Below the pieces are notes generated by a model that had not been told where the DNA came from, did not search any database, and saw only the letters and a list, made by a program, of their open reading frames with translations. The position numbers were made by a program, and so were the translations under genes. From assembly GCA_021827885.1 (NCBI GenBank), contig JAKAUD010000220.1:1-25052 (forward strand): a DNA stretch of 25,052 bases, given 5' to 3'. The stretch is from Thermoplasmata archaeon (GTDB lineage Archaea; Thermoplasmatota; Thermoplasmata; Thermoplasmatales; Thermoplasmataceae). Shown here in pieces: positions 8,554 to 17,944 of the stretch. How positions within the stretch are numbered: the stretch's first letter is position 1; the number at the start of each line of letters is the position of its first letter.

Positions 8554-10734
8554 ATGGATGCTGGAAATTTTCCTATGAAAGAGTTACTGGAGATTTCAGG
8601 GTTCACATCACCGCATCCCGAAAGGATTCTTGGGCCAAGGATAGTGAAAGGAGAACTGCATATTCTTTTTTATTCGCCCATAAGCAAATCGGCATGGGTT
8701 GAAGCGGGAGGCAGGAAATATGAATCTGAATTTTTGGGAAAAGGCATCTATCGATGTAAAATTCCTTTGAATTTAAAGGATAATTACAAGATATGCTTTA
8801 CGGACGAATCCAGAGCTATTTCAGCCATGCATGATCCATACATGTTCGCTCCCCAAATAGGGCAAAGTGAAATCGCCGATTTCAGGCAGGGCACCCTTTA
8901 CAGATCATATGAAATATTTGGAGCCCATATGATAAGATACCCACAGTGCACCGGCATCAGGTTTGTCGTTTGGGCTCCGAACGCACTTGCAGTCTCTGTA
9001 ATTGGAAACTTCAACCACTGGATTCCCGGGTTTCATCCGATGATAAATGTCAACGATTCGGGAATATGGGAACTCTTTATACCGGATATTCAAGATGAAA
9101 CTTACAAATTTGCAATAAGAACCGGGGACGGAACAATTATAGAAAAAACCGATCCGTATGCATTTTACGCCGAATTGAGGCCAGGCACCGCTTCACGCTC
9201 ATTCCAGTCAAAACACGAATGGCACGATAAGGAATGGGTGGAAAAACGCTCTTTCATGGAACATCAAAAGAACAATATGTCAATCTATGAAATGCATCCT
9301 GGCTCATGGATGAGGGGGGATGGCGGTGCATTCCTGAACTACAGGGATATGGCAGAACCATTATGCAGTTACGTGAAAGATATGGGATTCACTCATGTGG
9401 AGTTCCTTCCGGTAATGGAGCACCCTCTTGATGAATCATGGGGATACCAGGTTGTGAATTATTTTGCTCCCACATCAAGATTCGGCAATCCCGATGATTT
9501 CAGGTATCTTGTGGACTGCCTCCACATTGCAGGGATAGGTGTCATACTCGACTGGGTTCCCGCCCATTTCCCGCAGGATCAGTACGGCCTCTCATTCTTC
9601 GACGGTACGCCCTTATTTGAGTATGGTGATCCAAGGAAGGGACTTCATCCGGACTGGGGAACAAAGATATTCGATTACAGCAAGGGAGAGGTCATCAGTT
9701 TTCTCATATCAAATTGCATCTACTGGCTGGAACAATTCCATGCGGACGGCATAAGGATTGATGCGGTTTCATCCATGCTTTACCTTGATTATTCGAGAGG
9801 ACCGGGAAACTGGGTGCCAAACGTGAATGGGGGAAGGGAAAATCTGGAGGCAATAGATTTTTTTAAACGCCTGAACGACACCGTGCATAAGAGGTTCCCC
9901 GGAGCCATGATGATTGCCGAGGAATCCACGGCATGGCCGGGGGTCACCGCAGATATACCAGCCGGCGGACTTGGATTTGATTACAAGTGGAATATGGGTT
10001 GGATGCATGACACCCTTGAATTCTTTTCATCTGATCCCATCTACAGGAAAGACAACATGAACAGGATAATATTCAGCCTGTCGTATGCATTTTCCGAGAG
10101 GTTTATCCTCCCTTTTTCCCATGATGAGGTTGTCCATGGAAAGGGATCGCTGCTTGGCAAGATGCCGGGAGACATAGAATCAAGGAATTCCAACCTGAGG
10201 CTGTTGATATCGTACATGTTCTCATTCCCCGGAAAGAAGCTTCTCTTCATGGGGGCGGAATTAGGAATGATGCCCGAGTGGGATTTCAAATCTTCACTGA
10301 TCAAAATGGCAGAAATTCCCCATGAAACGCCTCTCCAATCCCTCATAAATTCGCTGAACAGCCTCTATTCAACACTCCACCTTGGTGAAACCGACTTCAC
10401 GCAAAAGGCATTCCAGTGGATAGATTTCAGTGACACCACCAATACGGTCATATCATTTATCAGGAGAAATAATGAGGCTGAAACAATGCTGGTTTTTATA
10501 TTTAATTTCGTGCCTGTTCCAAGGACGGGATACAGGATAGGCATCCCGGAGAAAGGCAGGTATCGATCAATATTCAATTCCGATTCACAAACCTTTGGAG
10601 GAAAGGGTTATCAGGAGAGGCATGTGGTTGTTTCAGGGGAAACTGAAATGCATGGTTTCCCATGGTCGCTTGTTCTGGATCTTCCTCCGCTGTCGTGCTT
10701 AATTTATATGAAAGAAAAGGAGGAGATGAAATGA
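8554..10734 (+). CDS. glgB: 1,4-alpha-glucan branching enzyme (GH13)
   Basis: The 726-residue enzyme cuts an alpha-1,4-glucan chain and rejoins it as an alpha-1,6 branch, giving glycogen its branched form. Its length and layout match the bacterial enzyme: an N-terminal module (about 1-115), a CBM48-type beta-sandwich (about 120-220, with FVVWAPNALAVSVIGNFNHW), a catalytic TIM barrel and a C-terminal beta domain. The catalytic residues are Asp403 in GIRIDAVSSM (nucleophile), Glu456 in MIAEEST (acid/base) and Asp524 in FSHDEVVHGKGS. The spacing equals that of the E. coli enzyme (405/458/526). It is the first gene of the operon, with a leaderless start set by the TATA box at 8523-8530. Its TGA overlaps the glgE ATG. 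It should act on the linear chains made by GlgE. Confidence 0.97.
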   Translation: MDAGNFPMKELLEISGFTSPHPERILGPRIVKGELHILFYSPISKSAWVEAGGRKYESEFLGKGIYRCKIPLNLKDNYKICFTDESRAISAMHDPYMFAPQIGQSEIADFRQGTLYRSYEIFGAHMIRYPQCTGIRFVVWAPNALAVSVIGNFNHWIPGFHPMINVNDSGIWELFIPDIQDETYKFAIRTGDGTIIEKTDPYAFYAELRPGTASRSFQSKHEWHDKEWVEKRSFMEHQKNNMSIYEMHPGSWMRGDGGAFLNYRDMAEPLCSYVKDMGFTHVEFLPVMEHPLDESWGYQVVNYFAPTSRFGNPDDFRYLVDCLHIAGIGVILDWVPAHFPQDQYGLSFFDGTPLFEYGDPRKGLHPDWGTKIFDYSKGEVISFLISNCIYWLEQFHADGIRIDAVSSMLYLDYSRGPGNWVPNVNGGRENLEAIDFFKRLNDTVHKRFPGAMMIAEESTAWPGVTADIPAGGLGFDYKWNMGWMHDTLEFFSSDPIYRKDNMNRIIFSLSYAFSERFILPFSHDEVVHGKGSLLGKMPGDIESRNSNLRLLISYMFSFPGKKLLFMGAELGMMPEWDFKSSLIKMAEIPHETPLQSLINSLNSLYSTLHLGETDFTQKAFQWIDFSDTTNTVISFIRRNNEAETMLVFIFNFVPVPRTGYRIGIPEKGRYRSIFNSDSQTFGGKGYQERHVVVSGETEMHGFPWSLVLDLPPLSCLIYMKEKEEMK

Positions 10735-12662
10735 GGAAAGAGGATTTTTCAGGAGAGATAATAATTGACAGGATCTGGCCAGGCGTGGATCATGGTGCAA
10801 TTCCAGCAAGAGGGCAGCACAATTTCCAGCAGGAAATCAGGTGCAGGATATTTTCCCATGGAACCGACATGATACGCGGCCAGCTGAATTACCTTGAACC
10901 GGGTTCCGTGAGGTGGAAGAATGCCCGGATGAAACAGGGAGAAAATGATTCTTACAGCGCCTTCATTAAATTAGGCCATGAGGGGATATACCGGTTCTAC
11001 GTTGAGGCATGGTTTGACGATATCGGCACATGGTTCAGGAACCTGGAAAAGTGGAAGGATTCCGGTGAGGATATCTCACAGGATATTGAGGCAGGCATAG
11101 CCCTTTTCAAAGAAATAAGAAAGAATGCCACAGCGCATCATGCAGGGAAGATAGATGCAGCTATAACCGAATTGAAGGAAAAAAGAGATTTTCAGAAGAA
11201 CCAAATGGATGCAATAGGCAATCTCATATTGAAATATCAGGACAGGCGTTCAAGAACAAGAAGCGAAAAATACGAGATCAATTCTCTCGGCCGAAAAGCG
11301 TATTTTGGTTCATGGTACGAAATGTTCCCCCGTTCCCAATCATCCATTCCGGGAAAACATGGAACCTTCAGGGACTGCATAAAGCGGCTTCCCGACATAA
11401 AGGAGATGGGATTTGACGTGATCTATTTGCCGCCAATTCATCCAATAGGCAAGACAAACAGGAGGGGAAAAAACGGGGCGATGCCAGCGTCACGGGGAGA
11501 TCCCGGCAGTCCATGGGCTATCGGCAACATCCATGGCGGGCACAAGGCAATCAACCCCGACCTCGGAACCATGGAAGATTTCAGGGAACTTGTCAGCGCA
11601 GCATCGAAAGAAGGCATTTCCGTTGCGCTTGACATTGCGCTTCAATGCTCTCCCGATCATCCGTATGTCAGGGAACATCCGGAATGGTTCTACCGGAGGC
11701 CGGATGGATCGATCAGGTACGCGGAGAACCCTCCAAAGAAATACTTCGACATATACCCGCTGAATTTCCGGTGTGAAAACAGGAAGGAGCTGTGGGAGGA
11801 AATCCGGAGCATCCTTGAATTCTGGATAGGCGCTGGAATAAGGATCTTCAGGGTGGATAACCCACACACAAAGCCGCTCAATTTCTGGAAATGGCTCATC
11901 AGTGAGATCAATTCAAGGTACCCGGATGTGGTATTCCTCAGTGAAGCATTCACAAAGCCATCTGTCATGTATCAGCTGTCCAAATTCGGGTTTCAGCAGT
12001 CCTATACCTATTTCACATGGAAGAATTATGACTATGAGATCAGGGATTATTTCACCGAACTCAGCACCCGCCAGATCAGCTCATTCTTCCAGCCAATGCT
12101 TTTCACCAACACGCCTGACATCCTGCCCTTCATCCTGCAGAATGGGGGAAGGGCTGCGTTCATATTGCGTGCGGTTCTTGCAGCAACGCTTTCCCCATTA
12201 TGGGGCATTTACAGTGGATTCGAGCTGTGTGAAAACACTGCAATACCGGGCACGGAGGAATACCTTGACTCCGAAAAATTCCAGCTGAGGCAGAGAGACT
12301 GGAGAGGTCCCGGGAATATCAGGGAAATCATCGGAAATCTCAATGCAATAAGGGAGAAGGTACTCAATTTCCAGAAGCATGGCAACGTGAAATTCATCAA
12401 CACCGACAACCATAATATCCTTGCATATACCCGAACACCCAGGGGTACTGCATCGATCCTGATTGTCGTGAACATAAATCCATTCGAGATTCATTCATCA
12501 AGCGTTTCAACGCCAGAAGACTGGCTTGAGGATGACAGGAAGGAATTTCCTGTAATAGATCTGGTGACAGGGGAATCGATGGTATGGGGCAAAGGCAATA
12601 ACGTGGTAAAGCTTGTACCCGAATACAGATGTGCAGTGATACTGTCAAAGGTGGATGAATGA
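10731..12662 (+). CDS. glgE: Alpha-1,4-glucan:maltose-1-phosphate maltosyltransferase (GH13_3)
   Basis: The 643-residue enzyme transfers maltosyl units from maltose 1-phosphate to the end of an alpha-1,4-glucan, the polymerising step of the GlgE pathway. It shows the family order: an N-terminal beta domain with long helical insert (about 1-185), then FGSWYEMFPRSQ, LPPIHPIGKTNRRGKN, and GDPGSPWAIGNIHGGH with NPDLGT. The nucleophile is Asp376 in IFRVDNPHTKP and the acid/base Glu405 in FLSEAFTKP. Their 29-residue spacing equals that of Streptomyces GlgE (394/423). I place the start at 10731. The ATG overlaps the glgB stop as ATGA and follows a strong GGAGG about six bases upstream; the open frame extends back to 10662, but only inside glgB. 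An alpha-amylase of another subfamily is unlikely given these motifs. Confidence 0.95.
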   Translation: MRKEDFSGEIIIDRIWPGVDHGAIPARGQHNFQQEIRCRIFSHGTDMIRGQLNYLEPGSVRWKNARMKQGENDSYSAFIKLGHEGIYRFYVEAWFDDIGTWFRNLEKWKDSGEDISQDIEAGIALFKEIRKNATAHHAGKIDAAITELKEKRDFQKNQMDAIGNLILKYQDRRSRTRSEKYEINSLGRKAYFGSWYEMFPRSQSSIPGKHGTFRDCIKRLPDIKEMGFDVIYLPPIHPIGKTNRRGKNGAMPASRGDPGSPWAIGNIHGGHKAINPDLGTMEDFRELVSAASKEGISVALDIALQCSPDHPYVREHPEWFYRRPDGSIRYAENPPKKYFDIYPLNFRCENRKELWEEIRSILEFWIGAGIRIFRVDNPHTKPLNFWKWLISEINSRYPDVVFLSEAFTKPSVMYQLSKFGFQQSYTYFTWKNYDYEIRDYFTELSTRQISSFFQPMLFTNTPDILPFILQNGGRAAFILRAVLAATLSPLWGIYSGFELCENTAIPGTEEYLDSEKFQLRQRDWRGPGNIREIIGNLNAIREKVLNFQKHGNVKFINTDNHNILAYTRTPRGTASILIVVNINPFEIHSSSVSTPEDWLEDDRKEFPVIDLVTGESMVWGKGNNVVKLVPEYRCAVILSKVDE

Positions 12663-14311
12663 TTAGCGAAGAAGAAAAGCTGTGGTACCGGGATGCGGCA
12701 TTCTATGAGGTTCCCGTGAGAAGTTTCTTTGATTCGAACAGGGACGGCATCGGCGACTTCAGGGGATTGACCATGAAGCTGGATTATATAAAGAGCATAG
12801 GAATGGACTGCGTATGGCTCCTCCCGTTCTATAAATCGCCACTGAAGGATGACGGCTATGACATAAGCGATTATTATTCGGTTCTTCCGGAATATGGCAC
12901 CGTTGAGGATTTCGAGAAGTTTGTGGAGGAGGCGCATAACCGTGGAATAAAGGTCATTGCCGATCTCGTCATAAATCACGTGTCGGATCAGCACAAATGG
13001 TTCACGGAGGCCAGATCCGGAAAAAACAGCGCAAAAAGGGATTGGTTTGTGTGGTCAGATACCCCTGAAAAATTCAGGGAGGCAAGGATAATATTCGTTG
13101 ACACAGAAACATCGAACTGGGCATGGGACCAGGTTTCAGGGCAATATTACTTCCACAGGTTCTATAGCCACCAGCCAGATCTCAACTATGACAATCCTGA
13201 GGTCAGGGAAGAGATGAAGAACGTGATCAGGTTCTGGCTGGACAAGGGGTTGGACGGTTTCAGGTGTGATGCGGTACCATACCTGTTCAAGAGGGAGGGG
13301 ACGAACTGCGAGAACCTTCCGGAAACGCACAGGTATTTCAAGGAGATCAGGGCAATGATAGACAGGGAATACCCCGGATGCATCCTGCTGGCTGAGGCCA
13401 ACCAGTGGCCCAAAAGTGCCAAGGAATATTTCGGGAACCAGGACGAATTCCACATGAATTTCAATTTCCCGCTGATGCCAAGGATATTCATTGCACTTGC
13501 GAAGGAGGATTCGTTCCCTATTGAGAACATAATCAATGAGACCCTTCCGATACCGGAAAAATGCGACTGGGGAGTCTTCCTGAGAAACCACGATGAACTG
13601 ACACTGGAAATGGTCACGGATGAGGAGCGGGACCTGATGTTCAACGAATACGCAAAGGTGCCGAAGATGAGGCTAAACCTGGGAATCCGCAGGAGGCTGG
13701 CGCCACTGGTTGACAACGATCGATATATCCTGGAACTGCTCCATGCACTGATAATGAGTGTTCCGGGTTCGCCAATATTCTACTACGGTGACGAAATCAA
13801 CATGGGAGACAACATCTACCTTGGTGACAGGAATGGCGTCAGAACGCCAATGCAATGGAGCTTCGACAGGAATTCAGGATTCTCCATGGCTGATTCGGAT
13901 CAGCTCTTTTCACCAATAATTACCAATCCAAATTACCACTATGAGAGCAATAACGTGGAATCGATGTCGCGGCTCAACACATCCTTCCTTAACTGGTTCA
14001 GGAGGATGATTGTTGTGAGAAAGCAGAATTCCAGGGTTCTCGGCAGGGGGACGATCAGGTTCATCGCCAATGACCAGAAGCAGATCCTGGCTTTCATCAG
14101 GGAATATGGCGATGAGAAGATACTCTGTGTTTACAACCTTTCAAGGAATCCTTCATATGTTGAACTGCGCATTCCGGAATACAGCGGATGGCACCTGAGG
14201 GAAGCGATCAGTTCCGTAAGGTTTCCAGACATCGGGAAGCTTCCCTATTTCTTCACCCTCCCACGACATTCATTTTTCTGGCTGATAATGGAGGCCCCAA
14301 ATGGAAACTGA
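12659..14311 (+). CDS. treS: Trehalose synthase (maltose alpha-D-glucosyltransferase, GH13_16)
   Basis: The 550-residue enzyme isomerises trehalose and maltose and so supplies maltose for the kinase encoded next. It opens with WYRDAAFYEVPVRSFFDSN and GIGDFRGL, as TreS proteins do, then LPFYKSPLKDDGYDI and ADLVINHVSDQHKWF. The catalytic triad is Asp204 in GFRCDAVPYLF, Glu246 in LLAEANQWP and Asp312 in FLRNHDEL. The stretch KREGTNCENLPETH after the nucleophile is characteristic of TreS and separates it from oligo-1,6-glucosidases. It ends with a short C-terminal beta domain and has no fused maltokinase domain, unlike many bacterial versions. The ATG overlaps the glgE TGA by four bases and follows GGTGG, indicating coupled translation. 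Confidence 0.95.
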   Translation: MISEEEKLWYRDAAFYEVPVRSFFDSNRDGIGDFRGLTMKLDYIKSIGMDCVWLLPFYKSPLKDDGYDISDYYSVLPEYGTVEDFEKFVEEAHNRGIKVIADLVINHVSDQHKWFTEARSGKNSAKRDWFVWSDTPEKFREARIIFVDTETSNWAWDQVSGQYYFHRFYSHQPDLNYDNPEVREEMKNVIRFWLDKGLDGFRCDAVPYLFKREGTNCENLPETHRYFKEIRAMIDREYPGCILLAEANQWPKSAKEYFGNQDEFHMNFNFPLMPRIFIALAKEDSFPIENIINETLPIPEKCDWGVFLRNHDELTLEMVTDEERDLMFNEYAKVPKMRLNLGIRRRLAPLVDNDRYILELLHALIMSVPGSPIFYYGDEINMGDNIYLGDRNGVRTPMQWSFDRNSGFSMADSDQLFSPIITNPNYHYESNNVESMSRLNTSFLNWFRRMIVVRKQNSRVLGRGTIRFIANDQKQILAFIREYGDEKILCVYNLSRNPSYVELRIPEYSGWHLREAISSVRFPDIGKLPYFFTLPRHSFFWLIMEAPNGN

Positions 14312-15755
14312 TGGCGGAAAAATCGACCTTCTGAACGAAAAAAACAACCATTCCGTGGCAGAGATAATAGAGTCAATCAAGGCAAAGCGATGGTACCCAT
14401 TCAAGTCAGAGAGCGGCCTGCAATTCAATGTTCTGGATTCCATTCCTGCTGTGGTAGAAAGGAATAAGCCCTTCATACTGCTGCTCAAGCCTGACAGGAT
14501 TGGCGATCTGATCCTGTCTGCAGTACCGGTCATTTCATGCGATGATGGTTCACAGGAAAAGGAAAACGTCAGGATAACGGATTCAATAGAATCGGGGAGC
14601 TTCCTAAAGTTTATTGAGGATATAGTAAAAAACAGGAATGCGGAGGGAAGACACGGAAAACTGGGTCTTGAAGGTGAATTTATTGCGGAATTCGCCAGCC
14701 ATTTCAACGCTGGCACTTCCCTGACGCCACTGAATATTGAGCAGTCAAACAGCTCATTTGTGATTGGCGATCAGTTCATCTGCAAGTTCATGAGGAAGGT
14801 GGAGCCCGGGGAGAATCCGGATATAACCATTCCGCACAAACTTTACATGGAGACCCAGTTCAGGAATACGCCAAGGCCAATAGGGCAGCTTGTTTACCGT
14901 GACAGGCAGCCCTTTACGCTCATGTCGATCCATTCATTTATCCGGAATCAGGGAGATTACTGGAAGCACTTCACAGGAGAAGCTGCGTCAATGGCTGAAA
15001 GAGAAAAACCAGGAAGTGCAGCAGGCGGGAAAGAATATAACGAAAAACTCGCGGTGCCTACAGGGGAGATTGCAAGGGTGATAGGGGAGATGCACATGAG
15101 CCTTGCAAAGTTGAATGGGAAGGATTATGCCCCATTACCTGCAGGCGAGAACTACATATCCTCCATAAAGAAGGGATACCTGCAGATGGTCCAGATGCTC
15201 GGCAAAGCCGGCAAGATCCTGGAGACAGGGAACGAACGGGTAAATGTGGAAGAGCTCTCAACCGATTTGGAACTGATCCTGCACAAGATTAACTTCAGCG
15301 CCTTTTCCGGTTCAAAAATAATAAGGATTCATGGCGACCTGCACCTTGGGCAGATCCTGAAGACAGAATCCGGTCCAATGGTAATTGATTTTGAGGGGGA
15401 GCCTTTGCGGCCGTTGAAGGAACGTTCCATGAAACAGAGCCCGCTGAAGGATGTGGCAGGCATTATCCGGTCGATTGACTACGCAATGAATTTCAACAAC
15501 CGCGCCGATCCATCGGATTCGGAAAAATTCATTGCATATTCAGAAGGCCTGAGAAAGAGATTCCTTGAGGAGTACTGGGAGGTTTCTTCAGGTTTCGGCC
15601 TTCTTCCGGATTCTTTCGCCAAGTATGAAAGCATTTCGCAGTTCTTCGAGCTTGAAAAGGCGATATATGAATTGAATTATGAGATTTCAAACCGCCCCGA
15701 ATGGTCCGGCATACCGGCTAGGGCAATATTCAGGATAATGAGGAGATTCCAATGA
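14301..15755 (+). CDS. mak: Maltokinase (ATP:maltose 1-phosphotransferase)
   Basis: The 484-residue kinase phosphorylates maltose at C1 with ATP, giving the maltose 1-phosphate used by GlgE. It belongs to the aminoglycoside-phosphotransferase-like fold. An N-terminal lobe includes NSSFVIGDQFICKFMRKVEPGENPD-like maltokinase sequence (about 150-175, split here by its Lys in ICKF and the EPGENPD turn). The catalytic loop is HGDLHLGQIL with Asp346, and the metal-binding segment is VIDFEGEP with Asp363 and Glu365, followed by the typical RPLKERSMKQSPLKD. The start at 14301 has GGAGG eight to twelve bases upstream and overlaps the end of treS by 11 bases. Position between treS and treX, one gene after glgE, supports the assignment. 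The gene symbol follows common use; pep2 is a synonym. Confidence 0.93.
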   Translation: METDGGKIDLLNEKNNHSVAEIIESIKAKRWYPFKSESGLQFNVLDSIPAVVERNKPFILLLKPDRIGDLILSAVPVISCDDGSQEKENVRITDSIESGSFLKFIEDIVKNRNAEGRHGKLGLEGEFIAEFASHFNAGTSLTPLNIEQSNSSFVIGDQFICKFMRKVEPGENPDITIPHKLYMETQFRNTPRPIGQLVYRDRQPFTLMSIHSFIRNQGDYWKHFTGEAASMAEREKPGSAAGGKEYNEKLAVPTGEIARVIGEMHMSLAKLNGKDYAPLPAGENYISSIKKGYLQMVQMLGKAGKILETGNERVNVEELSTDLELILHKINFSAFSGSKIIRIHGDLHLGQILKTESGPMVIDFEGEPLRPLKERSMKQSPLKDVAGIIRSIDYAMNFNNRADPSDSEKFIAYSEGLRKRFLEEYWEVSSGFGLLPDSFAKYESISQFFELEKAIYELNYEISNRPEWSGIPARAIFRIMRRFQ

Positions 15756-15820
15756 GCAGGATAATGGCATTAAGGTTTCATGGCGGACAGTTGAGGACAG
15801 GAGTTCATGGCAATTTCTAA
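15752..15820 (+). CDS. 22-codon reading frame bridging mak and treX
   Basis: An ATG at 15752 overlaps the mak TGA as ATGA, the same junction style as glgB/glgE and glgE/treS. It opens 22 codons that end with TAA 14 bases inside treX. The peptide (MSRIMALRFHGGQLRTGVHG plus NF) resembles nothing I know. The frame may only keep ribosomes on the message until the treX start, or may be the stub of a lost gene. It could equally be chance. Confidence 0.25.
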   Translation: MSRIMALRFHGGQLRTGVHGNF

Positions 15821-17924
15821 CCTGAAAAGAGGAATACCTTATCCTCTGGGTGCAACGCTCACGGACGAAGGGGTGAATTTTGCAATTTATTCGGAACACG
15901 CGGATTCCATAGAAATAGAGCTATATGGGAATAAGGGCAATGATTCAAGGGAAACAATCCTGCTGAAGGAGCAGGACGGTTATGTGTGGCACGGGCTTGT
16001 TTCTGGCATCGGTGCAGGGCAGCTATACGGCACAAGGGCTGGAGGGAAATATGATCCTGCAAATGGCCTTCGATTCAACAGGAATAAGCTTCTCATCGAT
16101 CCGTATTCCAAAGCGCTCTCCGGAACGGTAAACTGGGACAAGAGCATTTTTGCGTATGACCAGAAATCAGATCTTCAGGATATGTCAATGAACAACGAGG
16201 ACAGTGCCCCGTTCGTCCCAAAATCGATTGTAATAGATCCATCATATGACTGGAAAGGAGTGGGCAAGCCGTGGCATCCATGGTCAGGTACGGTCATCTA
16301 CGAGACCCATGTAAAGGGAATCACGGCAACAAGGGAAGACCTGCCTCCGGAAAACAGGGGCAAATATTCCGGCATTTCATCGGGAAAAATGATTCAGTAT
16401 TTCAAGGATCTCGGCATTACCTCACTGGAACTTATGCCGGTCCACCAGCATGTCGACGACATGTTCCTCGTGAATGCCGGCCTTTCAAATTATTGGGGTT
16501 ACAACACCATAGCATATTTTGCTCCGGACATAAGATATGCAAGTGGCCCCCCGGGTTCACAGGTAACAGAGTTCAAGGATATGGTGAGGAAGCTGCACGA
16601 GGAGGGCATTGAAGTTATTCTTGATGTCGTATATAACCATACAGCAGAGGGAAATCATCTCGGTCCGACATTGAGTTTCAAGGGAATTGATAATTTAACC
16701 TATTATAGGCTTAAACAGGGAAATATGAGGATGTATGAGGATTTCACCGGAACTGGAAACAGCCTCAATACATGGAATCCTGATGTGTTGGAGCTCATTA
16801 TGGACAGCCTCAGGTACTGGGCTACAGAAATGCAGGTAGATGGATTCAGGTTTGATCTTGCCTCCACCCTTGCGAGGGAATTATCCAATGTGAACATGCT
16901 ATCCCCTTTCCTTGCCACGATCCATCAGGATCCAGTTATCTCAAATCTTAAACTGATAGCTGAGCCATGGGATGTTGGGCCGGACGGGTACCAGGTTGGG
17001 AACTTCCCGTCAAAATGGGCTGAATGGAACGGGAAGTACAGGGATCAGGTGAGAAGGTTCTGGAAAGGAGATAACACCATGCTTGGAGCATTCGCCACAA
17101 GATTATCCGGTTCTCCCGACCTGTACCAGGATAAGGGAAAAAAGCCAAAGGCAAGCATAAATTTCATAACCGCCCACGACGGTTTCACTCTCTTTGACCT
17201 TGTTTCATACGCTACAAAGCACAATGAGATGAATTGCAGGGGATTTGAAGGCGGGAGTGATGAAAATTACAGCATGAATTTTGGGGTTGAAGGGATGACA
17301 GACGATCCTGAAATCTTGGGGCTCAGATATAAAATGATGAGAAATTTTATCCTGACCCTCATGGTCTCGCAGGGAGTGCCCATGATCCTTGGGGGTGATG
17401 AAATCGGGAGAACACAGAGGGGAAATAACAATCCATACTGCCAGGATAACGATTTGAACTGGTTCAACTGGAACATCGGCAGGGAAAATAAAGAACTTCT
17501 GAAGTTTGCAAAGCACATGGTAAAATTGAGAAGGTCAAACCATATCCTGAGGAGGAGGAATTTCTTCAAGGAGACCGTGATTCCAGGCTCCGATCGAAAA
17601 GAGATATTATGGTTGGATCCCAACGGGCGGGAATTGAATCCGGAGGCATGGAATAACCCAGAAAACAGATCTCTCATGGTATGGATTTCAGGAAGATATA
17701 CAACAGAGATATCATATGAAGGAGAATCAATAACCGGGGGCGATCTCATTCTACTGTTCAATGCAGGACGGACCCCGGTTAACTTCATTCTCCCGGATGG
17801 AAATACAAAATGGGAACTCTATGCAGACACTGATCTTGCAACAATAGACAATGTTCCCTTCCCGCTTGAAGGAAGAAATTATGTGTTGAACAGCTTTTCT
17901 TCTGCTGTCATAAGGGAAAGATAG
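15807..17924 (+). CDS. treX: Glycogen debranching enzyme, TreX/GlgX type (GH13 isoamylase)
   Basis: The 705-residue enzyme hydrolyses alpha-1,6 branches of glycogen; archaeal relatives such as Sulfolobus TreX also move glucan segments. An N-terminal CBM48 domain (about 1-150) starts with GIPYPLGATLTDEGVNFAIYS, the hallmark of this group. The barrel carries YETHVKGIT, LMPVHQHVDD, LDVVYNHTAEGN and FDLAST. The nucleophile is Asp350, the acid/base Glu386 in LIAEPWDVG, and the third acid Asp458 in ITAHDGFTL. The 36- and 72-residue spacings equal those of Sulfolobus solfataricus TreX (363/399/471). It is the last intact operon gene, 51 bases after mak, with GGACAGGAG just before the ATG. I use treX; glgX would be equally defensible from sequence alone. 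Confidence 0.94.
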   Translation: MAISNLKRGIPYPLGATLTDEGVNFAIYSEHADSIEIELYGNKGNDSRETILLKEQDGYVWHGLVSGIGAGQLYGTRAGGKYDPANGLRFNRNKLLIDPYSKALSGTVNWDKSIFAYDQKSDLQDMSMNNEDSAPFVPKSIVIDPSYDWKGVGKPWHPWSGTVIYETHVKGITATREDLPPENRGKYSGISSGKMIQYFKDLGITSLELMPVHQHVDDMFLVNAGLSNYWGYNTIAYFAPDIRYASGPPGSQVTEFKDMVRKLHEEGIEVILDVVYNHTAEGNHLGPTLSFKGIDNLTYYRLKQGNMRMYEDFTGTGNSLNTWNPDVLELIMDSLRYWATEMQVDGFRFDLASTLARELSNVNMLSPFLATIHQDPVISNLKLIAEPWDVGPDGYQVGNFPSKWAEWNGKYRDQVRRFWKGDNTMLGAFATRLSGSPDLYQDKGKKPKASINFITAHDGFTLFDLVSYATKHNEMNCRGFEGGSDENYSMNFGVEGMTDDPEILGLRYKMMRNFILTLMVSQGVPMILGGDEIGRTQRGNNNPYCQDNDLNWFNWNIGRENKELLKFAKHMVKLRRSNHILRRRNFFKETVIPGSDRKEILWLDPNGRELNPEAWNNPENRSLMVWISGRYTTEISYEGESITGGDLILLFNAGRTPVNFILPDGNTKWELYADTDLATIDNVPFPLEGRNYVLNSFSSAVIRER

Positions 17925-17944
17925 GTTACAATAATTACAACTAA

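Noticed and set aside
10662..10730. Longer N-terminal version of GlgE starting at 10662
   Set aside because: The extra 23 residues lie inside glgB in another frame, while ATG 10731 has a strong GGAGG and the operon's typical ATGA overlap.
12491..12994. Long antisense open frame across the glgE/treS junction
   Set aside because: It lies opposite two genes with complete catalytic motifs and shows no promoter or family signature. The same applies to the other antisense frames in gdhA, treS and treX.
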